Shown: positions 36,065 to 45,323 of the stretch, piece after piece | Position numbering within the stretch: the first letter of the stretch is position 1 | Layout of the letters: every line of letters starts with the position of its first letter | Assembly: GCF_046097095.1 (NCBI RefSeq) | Contig: NZ_CP175698.1 | Span: 2,790,001 to 2,854,000, forward strand | Reading direction: 5' to 3' | Length of the DNA: 64,000 nt | DNA from: Natrinema sp046097095 | GTDB taxonomy: Archaea > Halobacteriota > Halobacteria > Halobacteriales > Natrialbaceae | Notes under the pieces: model-generated | Told to the model about the DNA's origin: nothing | Database searches by the model: none | The model's input: the letters and a program-made list of their open reading frames with translations, nothing else | Position numbers and translations under genes: made by a program

Positions 36065-36751
36065 ATGGGACTCGTCGCAGAATTTGACATCTACTGTGAT
36101 GGACTTCCACTCGTCGGGGTCGCGCGGGCAGTGCCCGAGGCGACGATCCTATTGCAACTTCAGTTCAACCACGGTGACCGGCCGCTGTTTATAACGACTG
36201 TGATGGGCGGTTCACAGACGGCGGTCGAGGAGGCTCTGACCGACGCCTACGACGTTACCGAGTGGGCGTTGATCGGAACGGCCGGCTCCACGCGACGATA
36301 TCAGGCGACACCGGAACTCAGTTTCGCGGACCAGCTCGGCGACCACATCGACGATCTCGCCGGACTCGAGGCGCTTGCCACCGTCGAAGCCGCTATCGAG
36401 CGGATCGAAGTGACCGCCGATGGATGGCGACAGTCGGGGTGGTTCGCTGACCGAACGGCATTCACCGAATTCTCGTCGTTCTGGCAACAGCAGTGCGGCT
36501 TTCGGCTCCATCGTCTCACTCGAGACGGCGCAGCTGAATCGCCCGGTGACGGCCTCTCCGATCGCCAACGGGAGGCGCTCAGAACGGCCTACGAGATGGG
36601 GTATTTTCACATCCCACGGAAGACATCGCTGAAAGCGATCGCAGCGGAATTGGGCATCTCGGCGTCCTCGGTATCGGAGCGGCTCCGTCGCGCTCAACTG
36701 CAACTCATCGAGGAAACGGTCGCAACGACGTGGCCGCCCCTTCCCGACTAA
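36065..36751 (+). CDS. Bat-type HTH transcriptional regulator
   Basis: 228 residues from ATG 36065 (MGLVAEFDIY), preceded by CATTATCAC about 25 nt upstream; a longer frame from 35912 lacks homology. The N-terminal 155 residues are the sensor-like domain of haloarchaeal Bat (bacterio-opsin activator) proteins. The C-terminal HTH is complete: LSDRQREALRTAYEMGYFHI, RKTSLKAIAAELGISASSVS, ERLRRAQ. Haloarchaea encode many such paralogues. Adjacent, divergent hydrolase may be a target. Confidence 0.9.
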   Translation: MGLVAEFDIYCDGLPLVGVARAVPEATILLQLQFNHGDRPLFITTVMGGSQTAVEEALTDAYDVTEWALIGTAGSTRRYQATPELSFADQLGDHIDDLAGLEALATVEAAIERIEVTADGWRQSGWFADRTAFTEFSSFWQQQCGFRLHRLTRDGAAESPGDGLSDRQREALRTAYEMGYFHIPRKTSLKAIAAELGISASSVSERLRRAQLQLIEETVATTWPPLPD

Positions 36752-36946
36752 CCCATCCGGCCATCCGGCTGTTCGTCCGTTGCTTTTCCTCCTCGTTTCT
36801 CCGTCGTGCACTGTTCGGGGGGCGCTCTCACGCCACGTGCTGGTGGATGGCAGGGAGAGCACAACGCTCGACAGTTCCGTAACCGCCCGGCCACGAGAAA
36901 CGAATCCTTCGACAGCTACAAACGGCGCATCGTCCCAGTTCGTGGT

Positions 36947-37948
36947 ATGCCCGGCAAGGTGAGCCCGGACGACCTGCTCGCACACGTCTTCGAGCGGACG
37001 GGAGCGGCCGACTCCGACGAGACGGTACTGCAGGGGCCCGCGGACGGCGAGGACGCGGCAGCGATCGACTGGCCCGACGGCGACGGAACGCTCGTGGTCA
37101 GTTCCGATCCGATCTCGCTTGCGGCCTCGCAGGTCGGCCGGCTCGGCGTCCCCGTCGCGACCAACGACGTGGCGGTCTCGGGGGCCGATCCGCGCTGGTT
37201 GACCGCCGTCGTCCTCCTCCCGACCGGCACCGACGAGCGCGCCCTCGAGAAGATCGCCACCGATATAGACGCCGCGGCGACGGCGCTCGGCGCGTCGATC
37301 GTCGGCGGCCACTCCGAGTACGTCGATCAGCTCGAGCGGCCGCTGCTCTCGCTGACGGCGATGGGGACGACCGAGCGGTTCGTCCCGACCGGTGGTGCGG
37401 AACCCGGTGACCGGGTCATCCTGACGAAAGCTGCGGGAATCGAGGGAACGGCCATCCTCGCGGCCGATTTCGGTGGCGACCTCGAGGTCGATTCCGACGT
37501 CTGCGAGCGCGCCGAAGGGTTCCTCGAGGAGATCAGCGTTGCTCCCGAGGCCCGGATCGTCCGCAAGTACGCGACCGCGATGCACGACCCGACCGAGGGG
37601 GGCGTCGCGGCCGGGCTGCTCGAGGTGGCCCGCGCCTCCGACGTCCGGCTCGCGGTCGACCGCGACGCCGTGCCGATCCGCGAGGAGACTGCAGCGCTGT
37701 GCGAGGCTGCGGGCGTCGACCCGCTGCGGATCTTCGGTTCCGGCGCGCTGGTCGCGACCGTCCCCGACGACGCGCTCGAGGACTGTCTCGCGGCTCTTTC
37801 CGATGCGGGCCTCGAGGCGACCGCGATCGGCACCGTCGGGGACCTCGACGGCGACGAGCCGGAACTCGCCCTCGGTGACGAGTCGCTCACCGGACCGATC
37901 GAAGACGATCTCTACCCGCTCTGGGAGGCTGCCGACGCCGACGACTGA
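36947..37948 (+). CDS. AIR synthase-related (HypE/ThiL-like) protein
   Basis: 333 residues from ATG 36947 (MPGKVSPDD), with the upstream extension rejected because its codon use is poor. Two-domain PurM fold: TNDVAVSGADPRWL and SIVGGHSEY in the N-terminal half, and an MHDPTEGGVAAGLLEVARA glycine-rich loop in the C-terminal half. Members of the superfamily bind ATP (PurM, ThiL, SelD, HypE). This archaeal subgroup has no proven reaction, and no hydrogenase genes are nearby. Its 3' end overlaps the channel gene on the other strand by 37 bases. Confidence 0.85.
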   Translation: MPGKVSPDDLLAHVFERTGAADSDETVLQGPADGEDAAAIDWPDGDGTLVVSSDPISLAASQVGRLGVPVATNDVAVSGADPRWLTAVVLLPTGTDERALEKIATDIDAAATALGASIVGGHSEYVDQLERPLLSLTAMGTTERFVPTGGAEPGDRVILTKAAGIEGTAILAADFGGDLEVDSDVCERAEGFLEEISVAPEARIVRKYATAMHDPTEGGVAAGLLEVARASDVRLAVDRDAVPIREETAALCEAAGVDPLRIFGSGALVATVPDDALEDCLAALSDAGLEATAIGTVGDLDGDEPELALGDESLTGPIEDDLYPLWEAADADD

Positions 37949-39087
37949 CCCGTGATCTCGCCGTCGCCCAGCAGCGCACCCAGCGTCGCCTCGACCAGCA
38001 CGATTTCGGGGTCGACGACGGCGTCCGCACCGGCCCGCTCGAGCGCGTCGGCTGGCTCCCCGTCGGCGATCACGACGATTCTGGCGTCCGTTCGCGACCG
38101 AACGGCCGCCGCGAGCCGCCGCTGGTCGCCCGCGTCCGAACCGACGAGGACCGCGTCGCAGGACTCGAGAGCGGTACGCTCGAGCGTCCGTTCCGCGGTC
38201 CTCGTCGGTTCGCCGACGATCACCTGAACGCCGTCGGGAAGCGCCGCGGCCGACTCCTCGCCGGTCACGACCGTGACCGACGCTCGTCCGGCGAGCGCCG
38301 CGACGACGGGGCGACTCGTCTCGTCGGCTCCGAAGACGACGATCCGCGATTCGGGTTTGATCCCACCGCCGAATTTGTCGCCGCCGGTTCGGTTCCACTG
38401 TCCCGTCGCACGTCTCCCGGCCCGGGCGAGGTGTGCCTCGATCATCGGACCGAACAGGCTGCCGACAGTGGCCGCGACCGTCGCTGGGCCGAGAACGGCC
38501 AGCGAAACGGCGAACAGCCGCGCCGTGTCGGTCGTCGCGTGGACGTCGCCGTAGCCGACCGTGCTTGCGGTCACGACGGTGAAATACACTGCGTCGACGA
38601 TGTTTTCGACCCCGTCGAACCCGCTTCGAAGCGCGTACGCGCCGGCCGTCCCGTAGCAGAAGACGCCGACGATCGAGAACAGCGCGCCGAGCTGGGTCGC
38701 ATCGAGGTGGGTCGACCGGGTGAACCGACGGCTCGTCAGGACGAGGACGACGAGACCGCCGACCGAGAGGACCACGAGCGGAACGGACAGCGCCCGGAGC
38801 TGGACGACGCCGTGGGCCACAGAGAGGGAAACGAGGACGACGGTGGCGACGTACGCCAGCCGGTAGCCCCGCTGCATGCCCCAGGCGGTGACGAGCAGCG
38901 CGAAGCCGACGACCGTCCCGCTGAACTCCGCGACGGCCTGGAGATCCCCGAGTGCCCCGCCGGTCTCGAGGGCGGGCTGCGTGAGGATCGCGACGATGCC
39001 GGTCGCGATCGACGTGAGTGCGATCGCGGTGACGAGCCAGACCGCGACGCGGTCACTGGGTCGACGCGGACGAAGCGCCTCGAGCAT
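37912..39087 (-). CDS. Potassium channel-like protein with RCK domain
   Basis: 391 residues. Several membrane helices occupy about 15-215, with a pore loop carrying the K+ filter STVGYGD near 177-183 and a second pore-lining helix after it. The C-terminal 140 residues are a TrkA-N/RCK-like Rossmann domain (RIVVFGADETSRPVVAAL), where the glycine loop is degenerate (GADETS), so nucleotide binding may be weak. Likely a K+-selective channel gated by a cytosolic ligand. Potassium is the main osmolyte in haloarchaea. The 3' end overlaps the convergent AIR-synthase-like gene by 37 nt. Confidence 0.88.
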   Translation of the reverse strand: MLEALRPRRPSDRVAVWLVTAIALTSIATGIVAILTQPALETGGALGDLQAVAEFSGTVVGFALLVTAWGMQRGYRLAYVATVVLVSLSVAHGVVQLRALSVPLVVLSVGGLVVLVLTSRRFTRSTHLDATQLGALFSIVGVFCYGTAGAYALRSGFDGVENIVDAVYFTVVTASTVGYGDVHATTDTARLFAVSLAVLGPATVAATVGSLFGPMIEAHLARAGRRATGQWNRTGGDKFGGGIKPESRIVVFGADETSRPVVAALAGRASVTVVTGEESAAALPDGVQVIVGEPTRTAERTLERTALESCDAVLVGSDAGDQRRLAAAVRSRTDARIVVIADGEPADALERAGADAVVDPEIVLVEATLGALLGDGEITGQSSASAASQSG

Positions 39088-39206
39088 ACCGATCGGTCAC
39101 CGCCGACGGCGGTAAACCCCCGGTCGAGTCACATCGAGGACGGCGGTTCACCGTGCGCGAATTCGCGCGCCCCGAACTTATCCTCGCCCCGTCTGCACCT
39201 AGACGT

Positions 39207-39401
39207 ATGGCCACGATCGCCTACGAATCACCGGACGGCCTCGCCGAGGAATCGGTCGACGCCGGCGACATCACGGACTCCGGAAAGCTCCGCGGCATTA
39301 GGGTCAAACTCGACGACGAGAGCTTCATCCACGTCCCGTACGCCCGCCTGTACTGGGTCCGGGAAACGGAGGACGAGGGAAGGGTCGATTACTCCCGGTA
39401 G
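39207..39401 (+). CDS. Small conserved haloarchaeal protein
   Basis: 64 residues from ATG 39207 (MATIAYESPDG). Acidic, with alternating beta-like strands (KLRGIRVKLDDESFIHVPYARLYWV) and no known domain. Strong GC3 bias supports coding. Upstream in-frame codons back to 39153 are not needed. Function unknown. Confidence 0.65.
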   Translation: MATIAYESPDGLAEESVDAGDITDSGKLRGIRVKLDDESFIHVPYARLYWVRETEDEGRVDYSR

Positions 39402-39709
39402 CCGGACCGCGTGTCGCGTGACGTCTTCGGGATCGGGACGCCGTCGTAACGGTCGTCCGACGGTGCTCGTATCGGCTCGGCCCCCGGGTCACGCGCTCGT
39501 CGACTCGAGCACACCGAACTCGAGTCGACCGATGGCGGCCGGTGCGAGGATGATCCGGTGAGGAGGACGGCAGCGAGCGCGACGAGTAGCGGCTCGACCG
39601 CGTCGACGGATACACGTCGAAATTCACCGACCGAGACACGGCTGCCGTCTGTCGAAGCGTGGACACGGACGAGTAACCCATCCCGTCGTGGTCATCGCAG
39701 GCGGTCACA
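39402..39709. other. Intergenic stretch without a convincing gene
   Basis: 308 nt between the small plus-strand gene and the convergent dna2-like gene. Frames that read through it are shadows of low quality, and I see no motif or repeat. Confidence 0.5.
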
Positions 39710-42556
39710 TCATCGGCGCGCCCACTCGAGCATGCGCTCGTAGACCGAATCAGACGCGAGCGCCGCCGAGTCACCTACCAGCACCAGCGCGCGTTTCGGC
39801 CGCGTCAGCGCGACGTTGATCCGCCGGTAGTCCTCGAAGATCGGCCCCTCGAGCGAGCCGGTCGCGGTGAAGGAGACGATGATGACCTCCTGGCTCGAGC
39901 CCTGGAACCGGTCGACGGTGTCGACGGCCACGCCGTCGGGGACGTGCTTCGAGATCTCCGAGACCTGCGCGCGGAAGGGCGCGATGACGCCGATCTCGGT
40001 TCGCTCGAGCCCGGCCGCTTCGTAGGCCCCGATCAACTCGGCGATCCGCGCGGCCTCCTCGCTGTCCGTGTACCGGTCCCGATCGCCCTCGACGTCGACG
40101 AACGAGACGGGGTCTCGCAGATTCGCGGGGAGCGCGTCGCGAGAGACGCCCTCGAGGTCGTCCAGCGTTCGGCCCGCGACCTCGGACGTGGCCGGCCGGA
40201 GCTGGCCGTCGTAGAACTCTCGGGAAGCGAAGACCTGAATCCGCTGGTTCATCCGATACTGGCGGTCGAGCATGACACCGGCCTCGGGGTAGAGGTCGAC
40301 GAGGCGCTCGAACAACGACTCGGTGAGGTCGTTCTCCGCGCGCACTACGGGAGGAAGCTGCTCGTGGTCGCCCACCAGCACGAACCGCTCGGCCAGGTTG
40401 ATCGCCGCGAGCGTCCCGGGCTCGGTGAGCTGGGCGGCCTCGTCGACCAGCGCCGCGTCGAAGGCCTGCTCTTTCATGACCCGCGAGCCACACGTCGCGG
40501 TGGTCGCCGCCACCACCTGCGCGTTCTGTAGTTCCGCGACCCGATCCTCGGGGTCGCCCGCCCGCTCGAGTCGGTAGGACTCCATGTCGTCGCGGACGCC
40601 GCTTTCCGAGCCGACGCGGACGACGCGATCGGTGTCAACGCCGTCGGCGGCCTCGAGTTGCTCGAGGACGGCCTCCAGAGCGTTGTCGACCGCCCGATTC
40701 GTGAAGGCCGACAGCAGGACGCGCTCGCCGCGCTCGACCATCGCGGTGATGGCGCGGGCGATGGTGTAGGTCTTCCCGGTGCCCGGCGGGCCGTGGATCA
40801 GCGCGCAGTCCTCCGCGCCGACGGCCTTCGTGACGGCCTCGTTCTGGGCGTCGTTGTTCGAAATGAAGGTCTCGCCGATGTCGTCGAACTCGGGTTTCGC
40901 GCGTTCAAACAGAACGTCCTTGCGCCGCTCGTCGCCCTTGAGGAGCGCGTCGTGCATCGCGACGAGGAGCCGATCAGTGGTCAGCTCCGAGGGATAGACG
41001 TCGAGTCGGGTTACGTCGACCGGCTCGTCGGCAGTCAGGACGACCTCGTCGTCTCGCGGGCTTCCCCCGCTCGAATCATCCGCGGATCGTGGATCCGCGC
41101 TTCCCAATCGCTCGATCATCGCGAGTTCGGAGTCGCCCCGAACCGGATGGCCGTCGCTTGCGAGCACCAGATCGCCCTCGCGGAGCTTCGAGGTCGCGCC
41201 GCCGGTCCGACGGGCTCGCAGCTCCCAGCGCCCGCCCTCGAGCGGCCGCTTTTCGACGAACTCGAGGTCGATCAGCGCGCGGTCGTCGTCGGCCCGCTCC
41301 TCGGCCGTCTGCTCCCAGAGCTTGGCGTACTCGCGGTGGACCTCCCGCCGTTCCTCCTCGATGGCCCGGTAGAAGCGCTCGAAGTACGCGAGTTCCTCGT
41401 CGGGTAACGACTGGCCGATCTGGCCGGCTTTGGACTCCTGGTCGAGCCGGCCGGAGACGACCATGCAGGTGTCCTGCTCGAAGCAGTACTCACACTTCGC
41501 GTCGGCCTCGTAGCCGGTCGGCACGTCGCCTTTCGTCTCCATCGCCGCGATCTCGTTTCGCAGCCGCACGACGTACTTCAACAGCCCGTCGCCCATCGTG
41601 AACTCCTTTGCCGGCGTCAGATCGCCGGTCTCCTCGTTGCGATCCAGCGCCGAGTTCTTCGTGTACAGCAGCGTTCCGATGTCGACATCGCCGCCGTGTT
41701 CCTCGAGCAACAGCGCGTAGCAGGCGGCCTGGACCTTATCCTTGAACCGGGGCTCCTTTTTGAGGTTCTTGCCGGTCTTGAGTTCGACCGGCGCGCCACG
41801 CCGGACGGCGTCGGCCCGGCCCCGAATCCCGAACGTCTCGCTGATGAGCAGTTGCTCGGAGCGCCAGCTGCCCTCCGCGGGCGTAAACGCCCGCTCCGAG
41901 CTGTCGGCGGCTGTCGCCGCCCGGTCCTCCTCCGTCAATCGGCCCTGCTTGAGCCACCCTTCGATGGCTTTCGCGTTTTCGCGGATCTCGTCTTTCACCG
42001 CTTCGGGCGTCTCGCCGAGCAGGCCGAGCTGGAGGCCGCGCTCTTCGACGCGGGCCTCGATCGACTCCTCGAGATCGCGCCCGCGGAGCAGGTCGCCGAA
42101 GACCTCGTGGACGAGCGTCCCCTTTACGACCGGATAGTTCAGCGGGACGCCGGAGAGCTTGTTTAAGTAGTAGAGCCGCGGACACTCCACCCAGTTGCGA
42201 ATCGAGGTCACGCTGACGAGAAACGAGGGTTCGACGACGACGTAGGAGTCGCCCGTCGTCGCGAACTGTTTCTCCCCCTGATACTCCTCTTCTTTCGCGT
42301 TCGTCACGAGGAGTTCCATCCCGGGCTCGAGCAGGTCGGCCGACTCGGTCCACTTATTCCACAGCGTCACCGTCGTCTCGCGCTCGTCGACGACGGCCGC
42401 CGTCCCGCCGTCGCCTCGAGTCGCGGGCGCGTCGTCGGTCGCCTCGTCGCTCCCGTCTGCGAGCCGAAGCGGCACGTCGGCGAGGTCGCTCTCGCCGTAG
42501 CTCGTCGACACCGACCGCACCTCGACTTCCCCCGCGACGGTTCCGCGTACGTGCAC
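39710..42556 (-). CDS. dna2: Dna2-type nuclease-helicase
   Basis: 948 residues. A Cas4/RecB-like nuclease domain (about 115-370) has the iron-sulfur cysteines split as in Dna2/AddB: one Cys in NWVECPRLYYLN near 124 and three in CEYCFEQDTC near 353-362, plus the nuclease acid in GRADAVRRGAPVELKTGK. A superfamily 1B helicase follows: Walker A HGPPGTGKT near 588-596, DEAAQLTEPG, the DHEQLPPVV box, QYRMNQRI, and VDRFQGSSQEVIIVSF. Dna2 processes 5' flaps and resects DNA ends. An OB-like N-terminal region (1-110) precedes. Single-gene unit. Confidence 0.93.
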   Translation of the reverse strand: MHVRGTVAGEVEVRSVSTSYGESDLADVPLRLADGSDEATDDAPATRGDGGTAAVVDERETTVTLWNKWTESADLLEPGMELLVTNAKEEEYQGEKQFATTGDSYVVVEPSFLVSVTSIRNWVECPRLYYLNKLSGVPLNYPVVKGTLVHEVFGDLLRGRDLEESIEARVEERGLQLGLLGETPEAVKDEIRENAKAIEGWLKQGRLTEEDRAATAADSSERAFTPAEGSWRSEQLLISETFGIRGRADAVRRGAPVELKTGKNLKKEPRFKDKVQAACYALLLEEHGGDVDIGTLLYTKNSALDRNEETGDLTPAKEFTMGDGLLKYVVRLRNEIAAMETKGDVPTGYEADAKCEYCFEQDTCMVVSGRLDQESKAGQIGQSLPDEELAYFERFYRAIEEERREVHREYAKLWEQTAEERADDDRALIDLEFVEKRPLEGGRWELRARRTGGATSKLREGDLVLASDGHPVRGDSELAMIERLGSADPRSADDSSGGSPRDDEVVLTADEPVDVTRLDVYPSELTTDRLLVAMHDALLKGDERRKDVLFERAKPEFDDIGETFISNNDAQNEAVTKAVGAEDCALIHGPPGTGKTYTIARAITAMVERGERVLLSAFTNRAVDNALEAVLEQLEAADGVDTDRVVRVGSESGVRDDMESYRLERAGDPEDRVAELQNAQVVAATTATCGSRVMKEQAFDAALVDEAAQLTEPGTLAAINLAERFVLVGDHEQLPPVVRAENDLTESLFERLVDLYPEAGVMLDRQYRMNQRIQVFASREFYDGQLRPATSEVAGRTLDDLEGVSRDALPANLRDPVSFVDVEGDRDRYTDSEEAARIAELIGAYEAAGLERTEIGVIAPFRAQVSEISKHVPDGVAVDTVDRFQGSSQEVIIVSFTATGSLEGPIFEDYRRINVALTRPKRALVLVGDSAALASDSVYERMLEWARR

Positions 42557-42760
42557 AGTACCTCGTCACGGCCGAGCGATCAAAAACGCTATCGGTCCGC
42601 CTACTTGGCTCGTGTCCGTTCTCGCTTCCCGCATCGCCGGCCCCGTCGCCGTCGTCCCGCCCCGGTAAAATTATATTACGGACGGTTTCGACGGCCCCAG
42701 AAAAGCAACGTGAACGGAACGGACGGGTCGCTTTTGAGATGTCGAACCGTATCTCTCCCC

Positions 42761-43318
42761 ATGAGTGACCCCAACGACGACGAGCGTCGGACGAGCGGGG
42801 ACTCCGAGACCGACACCGGCAACGATGCGACCAACCGCAGCGAATCGGCGTCTGCGGACATCGACTCCGGAACCGGTTTCGGGGACCGACCCAATCCCGG
42901 CCGCGACCGGCGCGGCGAGTCGACCCGGATCGCGGACGAAGAACGCCGGCGCAAGACATCGGTGCTCGGTCTCTTCGTCGCCGCCCTCGGCGCGTGGGTC
43001 GCCCTCTCAGTGCTCGTCTTCGAGGCCGACGCGACGCCGCTGTGGAACAACGTCCTGATCGGACTCGCCGTGGCCGCCGCCGCCGGCTACAACTACTACC
43101 GGCAGACCAACGACATCCCGATCAGCGCCGCCATCGCGTCTCTGATCGCCATCCTCGGCGTCTGGCTGATTATCTCGGCCGCGCTGCTCGGAATGACCGG
43201 CGGCCTGTTCTGGAACACGATCGCGGCCGGGCTCTTGATCGCGGGACTGGCCGGGTACAACGCCTACGAGGCCAGAGAAGCGCGAGCGGTCGTGACCGAG
43301 CCGGGACCGGGCGCGTAG
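42761..43318 (+). CDS. SPW-repeat membrane protein
   Basis: 185 residues from ATG 42761. The first 70 residues are a hydrophilic, disordered, Asp/Arg/Ser-rich tail. Then come four membrane helices in two repeats, each with a short W-N motif (ATPLWNNVLIGLAVAAAAGYNYY and GGLFWNTIAAGLLIAGLAGYNAY are the paired halves), as in the SPW-repeat family. Function unknown. It converges on the next small gene with repeat elements between them. Confidence 0.75.
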   Translation: MSDPNDDERRTSGDSETDTGNDATNRSESASADIDSGTGFGDRPNPGRDRRGESTRIADEERRRKTSVLGLFVAALGAWVALSVLVFEADATPLWNNVLIGLAVAAAAGYNYYRQTNDIPISAAIASLIAILGVWLIISAALLGMTGGLFWNTIAAGLLIAGLAGYNAYEAREARAVVTEPGPGA

Positions 43319-43329
43319 AGTGCCCGCTC

Positions 43330-43355
43330 ATACGGCCTGGTGTAGCTGGGCGCTC
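43330..43355. repeat. Truncated copy of the 82-bp element
   Basis: ATACGGCCTGGTGTAGCTGG plus six bases, resembling the left end of the complete copies, ends directly before the full copy at 43356. A partial tandem duplication. Confidence 0.5.
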
Positions 43356-43437
43356 ATACGGTCTAATAGTAACTGGGTGCCGGCGTCCCTCCGAAACGGG
43401 TCCCGGAGACGCCGGAACTGCCGCCAGTGGACCGTAT
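43356..43437. repeat. 82-bp element with 8-bp inverted ends, copy B
   Basis: ATACGGTC (43356-43363) to GACCGTAT (43430-43437), the same length as copy A at 33729-33810 with near-identical core. In the orientation of the minus-strand gene that ends here, the stop TGA again shares its A with the first base of the element (TGATACGGTC). Confidence 0.8.
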
Positions 43438-43691
43438 CAGGGCTGATCGAGGACGTGTTCGCCCTCGAGTCGGCTGATCCGGTGTTCCGCGGCGTGGTGG
43501 CTCGTTGCGACGACGGCAAAGGAGATCATGGCGACGGCGAAGGCGATCGAGACGGCCGGCGAGAGGCCGTTGACGTAACTGTTGCATAACTGGCCGAGCG
43601 CCAGCGCGAGTGGGGTCAGCGTCAGAAGCGCGCTCTTGGCCGGCGCGGCGCGAAACAGTTCACCGAGCGAGAGTTGGTAGCGGCCGGACAT
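43437..43691 (-). CDS. Small two-helix membrane protein
   Basis: 84 residues from ATG 43689-43691 (MSGRYQLSLGELF). Two hydrophobic helices (about 20-40 and 44-62) with a short loop; the soluble tail contains HHAAEHRISRLEGEHV. An alternative ATG at 43802 would add 37 polar residues of poor quality. No known family. Its stop abuts repeat copy B. Confidence 0.6.
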   Translation of the reverse strand: MSGRYQLSLGELFRAAPAKSALLTLTPLALALGQLCNSYVNGLSPAVSIAFAVAMISFAVVATSHHAAEHRISRLEGEHVLDQP

Positions 43692-43827
43692 AGGGAAAGC
43701 GTCGGTTACGGTCTCTGGTCGGGGAGTCGTCGTATTCCTTTCGGTTCGACTCCCCTCGGCCCGTCGCTTCGCGGCGTCTTTCGAGTCAATCGATACGTTC
43801 ATTCTCCCGCCGTTCCAACCGTCGATC

Positions 43828-44379
43828 ATGCGGATACGCGAGTGGCAGGACGTACTCGAGGACGTCACCGAGCGAGACGTCGATCCCGAGGGCTGGCGCG
43901 CGGTCGCCGGCGACCGCGCCGGCGGCGTCGGCGAAGATATGTACCTCGCGCATCCACGGGCCGGCGTCTTCTTCCTGAAAACGTACGCGAAGAACCCCTT
44001 CAAGGTCCGCGGCGTCGGGACCCGCGTCGCCCGCAACCTCGATGACGAGATCGGCACGTTCCTCCCCGAACGAGACTCAGGCGGTCGCTTCGCGGTTCAG
44101 TCCCCGCCGGAGGACGAAGACCAAGCCGAAACGATCGGGCAGCGTCTCGAGACGGTCCTCGAGACGCACGCGGACGCGCCGACCCGCCCACAGGACCTGT
44201 TCGACGACGTGATGGACGCCGTCGAGAGCCCCGCCTTCGGACCGATGGAGTACGACCAGTACGACCGGCCGACCGAACTCGACGACCTCTCTGAGCGCTT
44301 CGAGGAGGCCGACGAACTGCTGCATTCGGAACTCGAGGACCTGATCGAGACCGACGAGGTCGATCGCGGCTTCATGTAG
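43828..44379 (+). CDS. Conserved haloarchaeal protein of unknown function
   Basis: 183 residues, highly acidic. A compact N-terminal part (MRIREWQDVLEDVTERDVDP ... LAHPRAGVFFLKTYAKNPFK) looks folded, and the C-terminal half is helical and Glu/Asp-rich, ending DEVDRGFM. The family is familiar from haloarchaea but has no assigned role. Convergent codon bias supports coding. Confidence 0.75.
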   Translation: MRIREWQDVLEDVTERDVDPEGWRAVAGDRAGGVGEDMYLAHPRAGVFFLKTYAKNPFKVRGVGTRVARNLDDEIGTFLPERDSGGRFAVQSPPEDEDQAETIGQRLETVLETHADAPTRPQDLFDDVMDAVESPAFGPMEYDQYDRPTELDDLSERFEEADELLHSELEDLIETDEVDRGFM

Positions 44380-44460
44380 GCCGTCCGCCGTCGGTCTCGC
44401 GGGGCGGTGGCCCCGTCCGGTGGCTCTTAGAGGCCCGCTGCTCTCACTAGTCGTAGAGCC

Positions 44461-44865
44461 ATGTCACCACGCGCGAGCGCCGAGGCCGTCGTCCGCGACT
44501 ACTACGACGCGCTTCGCGACGGCGACCCCCTTGCACCGTACTTTCGCGACGACGATTCGACCGTCAAGTTCGGCATCAGCGAGTCGCTGTTCGGCGGTCG
44601 CGAAATCGCCGCAGCGCTCGAGGAACAGACCGAGACGACCGCGGGCTGGTCGATCGAGAGCCGTCATCTCGTCGTCGAGGAGCGCGACGGGTTCGCGACG
44701 GTCGCCGACGAGGTCGCGATGGCCTGGACGGACGCAGAGAGCGGTGAGCGCCATCGGTTCGACAGCCGCTGGAGCGGAACGCTGATCGAACGAGCGACGA
44801 CGGACGCCGAGACGCCGGACTGGCAGTTCGCCGGCATGCACGTCAGCGCCGCCCACGAGCTATGA
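44461..44865 (+). CDS. NTF2/SnoaL-like protein
   Basis: 134 residues. NTF2-like cone fold: an N-terminal helix EAVVRDYYDALRDGD, then FRDDDSTVKFGISESLFGG and a series of strands ending WSGTLIER ... WQFAGMHVS. Such domains bind small hydrophobic ligands or act as isomerases or accessory domains. No catalytic residue can be assigned. The ATGA overlap with the next gene (4 nt) suggests one transcript. Confidence 0.8.
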   Translation: MSPRASAEAVVRDYYDALRDGDPLAPYFRDDDSTVKFGISESLFGGREIAAALEEQTETTAGWSIESRHLVVEERDGFATVADEVAMAWTDAESGERHRFDSRWSGTLIERATTDAETPDWQFAGMHVSAAHEL

Positions 44866-45083
44866 ACCGTGGTCGCGGCCCGGGACGCGGCCGAACGCGC
44901 TCGAGCGAACTGACGAGCGCGGCCGATCAACTCAAGATCGCGTTCGTGCTACTGGTCGGACTCTCGGGCGGGCTGATCGCGCTTCAGAGCGGCGCTCCGC
45001 CGACGGTAATCGGCGCGGCGACACTCGGCGGGGTCGTCACTGGCGGTGCGTTGCTCTGGTACCTGATCTGGATAACGACCTGA
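44862..45083 (+). CDS. Small two-helix membrane protein
   Basis: 73 residues. Basic, Gly/Arg-rich N-terminus (RGRGPGRGRTR), then two hydrophobic helices (about 24-42 and 47-71). It overlaps the NTF2-like gene by four bases (ATGA) and is probably co-translated. No family assigned. Confidence 0.65.
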   Translation: MNRGRGPGRGRTRSSELTSAADQLKIAFVLLVGLSGGLIALQSGAPPTVIGAATLGGVVTGGALLWYLIWITT

Positions 45084-45323
45084 TGGATACCGACCGACTG
45101 ACCTGATGGGAGAAGCTGCGTGCGGTGGCGCGCCGTGCCGTGACGAGTGAATCGCGAGTCCCGGCGTAACGCCGTGCGAGGAATGGGTGAGAGCACGGGG
45201 AGCGACGTTAGCGCCGGACCGACGGCCCACGAACCATGCGAACGGGCGAAGCCCGTGAGCAGAATACAGTTCTTGGTCAAAATCAGTTACCGGAACCGAG
45301 GAACGGCATCTCCGAGCGGCGGT

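Noticed and set aside
36212..38398. 728-codon minus-strand frame
   Set aside because: It runs through two well-recognised plus-strand genes (regulator, AIR-synthase-like) and part of the channel; the translated sequence is Arg-rich and has no family features.
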